The notes under the pieces are model-generated. The model had not been told where the DNA came from and searched no databases. It saw nothing but the letters and a program-made list of their open reading frames with translations. Shown here one piece after another: positions 62,573 through 64,000 of a DNA stretch of 64,000 bases. A program made the position numbers and the translations under genes. Origin of the DNA: Turnera subulata. Taxonomy: Eukaryota; Streptophyta; Magnoliopsida; Malpighiales; Passifloraceae. The stretch covers positions 299,638-363,637 of the forward strand of contig JAKUCV010001966.1 in assembly GCA_028386065.3 (NCBI GenBank). The letters run 5' to 3'. Position 1 is the stretch's first letter. Every line of letters starts with the position of its first letter.

Positions 62573-63729
62573 GTTGTATAGGTTCGGATATCGGACAGTT
62601 TCCCGAGGAGCCGGCCTTGGTACCGGTTATTGTTTCCGGAGTTGAGTAATGCCAAGGTGAGGATGGATTTCCTTCAATATGTGCCTGTATTACTCGGTTA
62701 TTGTGTTTGATGTTTATTGCACTGTTGGTTGTTGCATTTGTTGTGATTGTTGTTGGGATGTCTCTTCCAGTATTTTGATTTGGTTTTTGGGATGTTTATT
62801 CCCATGCGTCGGGTTTTGGATATTTATTTTCGTGTCTTTGGCCATAAGTATAATGGAGTGAATAATAATTTGTGATAAGGATATCGATCCTTGGTTTTGG
62901 ATTGGGATGTCTATCCTGGTATATTGGTTAGGGATGTTGATCCCTGTGATTTGGTTTTGATGATGATAATATAATTGTCACGTGGTAAGTAGTGGTACGA
63001 CTCGATAGTTTAAGACTGTTTCGTGGTGGCCGTGACCTGGGTTACTTGTGATATGCATGTCTATACTTGGGATGTCTATCCCGTGATTATTTTTTGGATG
63101 TCTATCCCTAGATTCGTATTTTTGGGATGTCGATCCCTGGGTTCTCTTGGATTTGGTCTGGCACCCAAAATATGTTGATAACCAGGTCTGACCTCTAGCT
63201 TATTCGTGACGGGGCCCGGAAAGATAAAATTGGAAATTGGAATTTTATTTGAGTCTTTTTGGTCTTGGACCGGTTTTGGGTCGAGTCTTTGTTTTGATGT
63301 GTTTGGCTATTTAGCCTGTGTTTGCTTTGAGTAATTATAGTGTTGCATATTGATTGTCTATCCTTCGTCGGTGAGCACTTCGGACTCACCCCTCACCCGC
63401 GGGCTTTCATCCCGTAGGATGAATTATTTGTGGTACAGGTTTGATGCATTCCAGACAGGCTGCAGCGTTATTCCTTGGACAGGACTCGGATCCATAGTTT
63501 GCATCAGTGTCGTATACATTGTCTTTGTGAGTTATTAAGTCTTCCGCTGTGCATTATTTTTGCTATTGTTGGGCCATTGGGCCGGTTATGATGTTGTTGA
63601 TGTTTTTATTTTGGGCTGTTGAGCCCGTGTTTCTGTTGTATACACTGTATGCTGGGCTTAGTTTGGTTGGGTCGTCACAGTTCCGGCACGTGTTTACTGT
63701 GTACGGTAAATACGGGTCGTGGCGTTTCA
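62573..63729 (+). mobile_element. Gypsy solo LTR, right part
   Basis: The continuation of the solo LTR split at 53376. It ends GGTCGTGGCGTTTCA, followed by the TATAT target repeat (63730-63734). It contains the old palindrome array (about 62754-63137) with units such as GGGATGTCTATCCC. Its equivalents of the 80 bp deleted in the right LTR are present, which shows that the deletion is derived. Confidence 0.88.
62754..63137. repeat. Palindrome array in the solo LTR
   Basis: About eight units with GGGAT and ATCCC arms, for example 63069-63082 (GGGATGTCTATCCC) and 63124-63137 (GGGATGTCGATCCC). The arms differ in sequence from those of the younger LTRs but again pair. Confidence 0.75.
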
Positions 63730-63734
63730 TATAT

Positions 63735-64000
63735 ATATTATTAACTATGATAACACCAATATCATATAGGTATGTTTTAGAGAACTCAATAAGTTCATAG
63801 AAGCCTGCTAGAGACTTAGGTTACATGCCAATTCTACTCACATCAATCAGAGTTTAGCTATTTTGACCCCAACAAAAAAAAAGAGTTTAGCTAGCTATCC
63901 AAGTCTAATGAAAAGTACCATCCTGACTAGAGCTACTAGCTAATACAATCAACCCCGCCGCTTACGGCCAGATAATTGATTGAGAATATTTTTGTTTTAT
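63735..64000. other. Flanking AT-rich DNA
   Basis: No gene or repeat was recognised to the end of the window. Confidence 0.5.

Overview
The window is nuclear DNA of a flowering plant, most likely a eudicot. Genes are split by many GT-AG introns, intergenic DNA is AT-rich, and plant-typical families appear: a GDSL esterase/lipase, MSH5, a plant Rab3GAP catalytic-subunit homologue, a glycine-rich wall protein, Copia, Gypsy and LINE retroelements, tRNA-derived SINEs and a hAT-type MITE. No bacterial or organellar features were seen.

Layout. 1-4400: broken last exon of a GDSL gene, a SINE, then an apparently intact five-exon GDSL gene (362 aa) with a hAT-type MITE in intron 4. 4734-16798 (minus): MSH5, the meiotic MutS homologue, a gene of about 12 kb ending 337 bp from the GDSL stop. 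16.8-24.4 kb: decayed repeats, including a SINE and a LINE whose ORF1-like part points opposite to its reverse transcriptase part. 24457-31087: a degenerate Copia element with matching 225/227-bp LTRs and a 5-bp target duplication, carrying an antisense LINE endonuclease fragment. 34010-39298: a Rab3GAP catalytic-subunit homologue (14 exons, 701 aa), convergent with a small two-exon gene (39627-40231, minus) for a probable plastid membrane protein. 40831-47329: a second, mutated Copia element interrupted by a 1588-bp solo LTR of another family. 50088-50600: a glycine-rich secreted protein. 50.9-51.7 kb: two SINE copies.

From 51690 to 63729 the window is a nest of one Gypsy family. An old solo LTR (2844 bp, plus strand, target duplication TATAT) was split by a younger 9191-bp relative in the opposite orientation (53377-62567, duplication GTTTT). 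The younger element has 2.8-kb LTRs, lacks gag, and keeps a long RT-RNase H frame. Its LTRs and the old solo LTR all carry an array of short palindromes whose arms differ between units and copies but still pair. This array is the most interesting signal in the window.

The protein-coding genes are unrelated housekeeping or developmental genes, not a pathway cluster. Most of the unusual structure comes from transposable elements. Splice sites and domain calls were read by eye; no database search was run.
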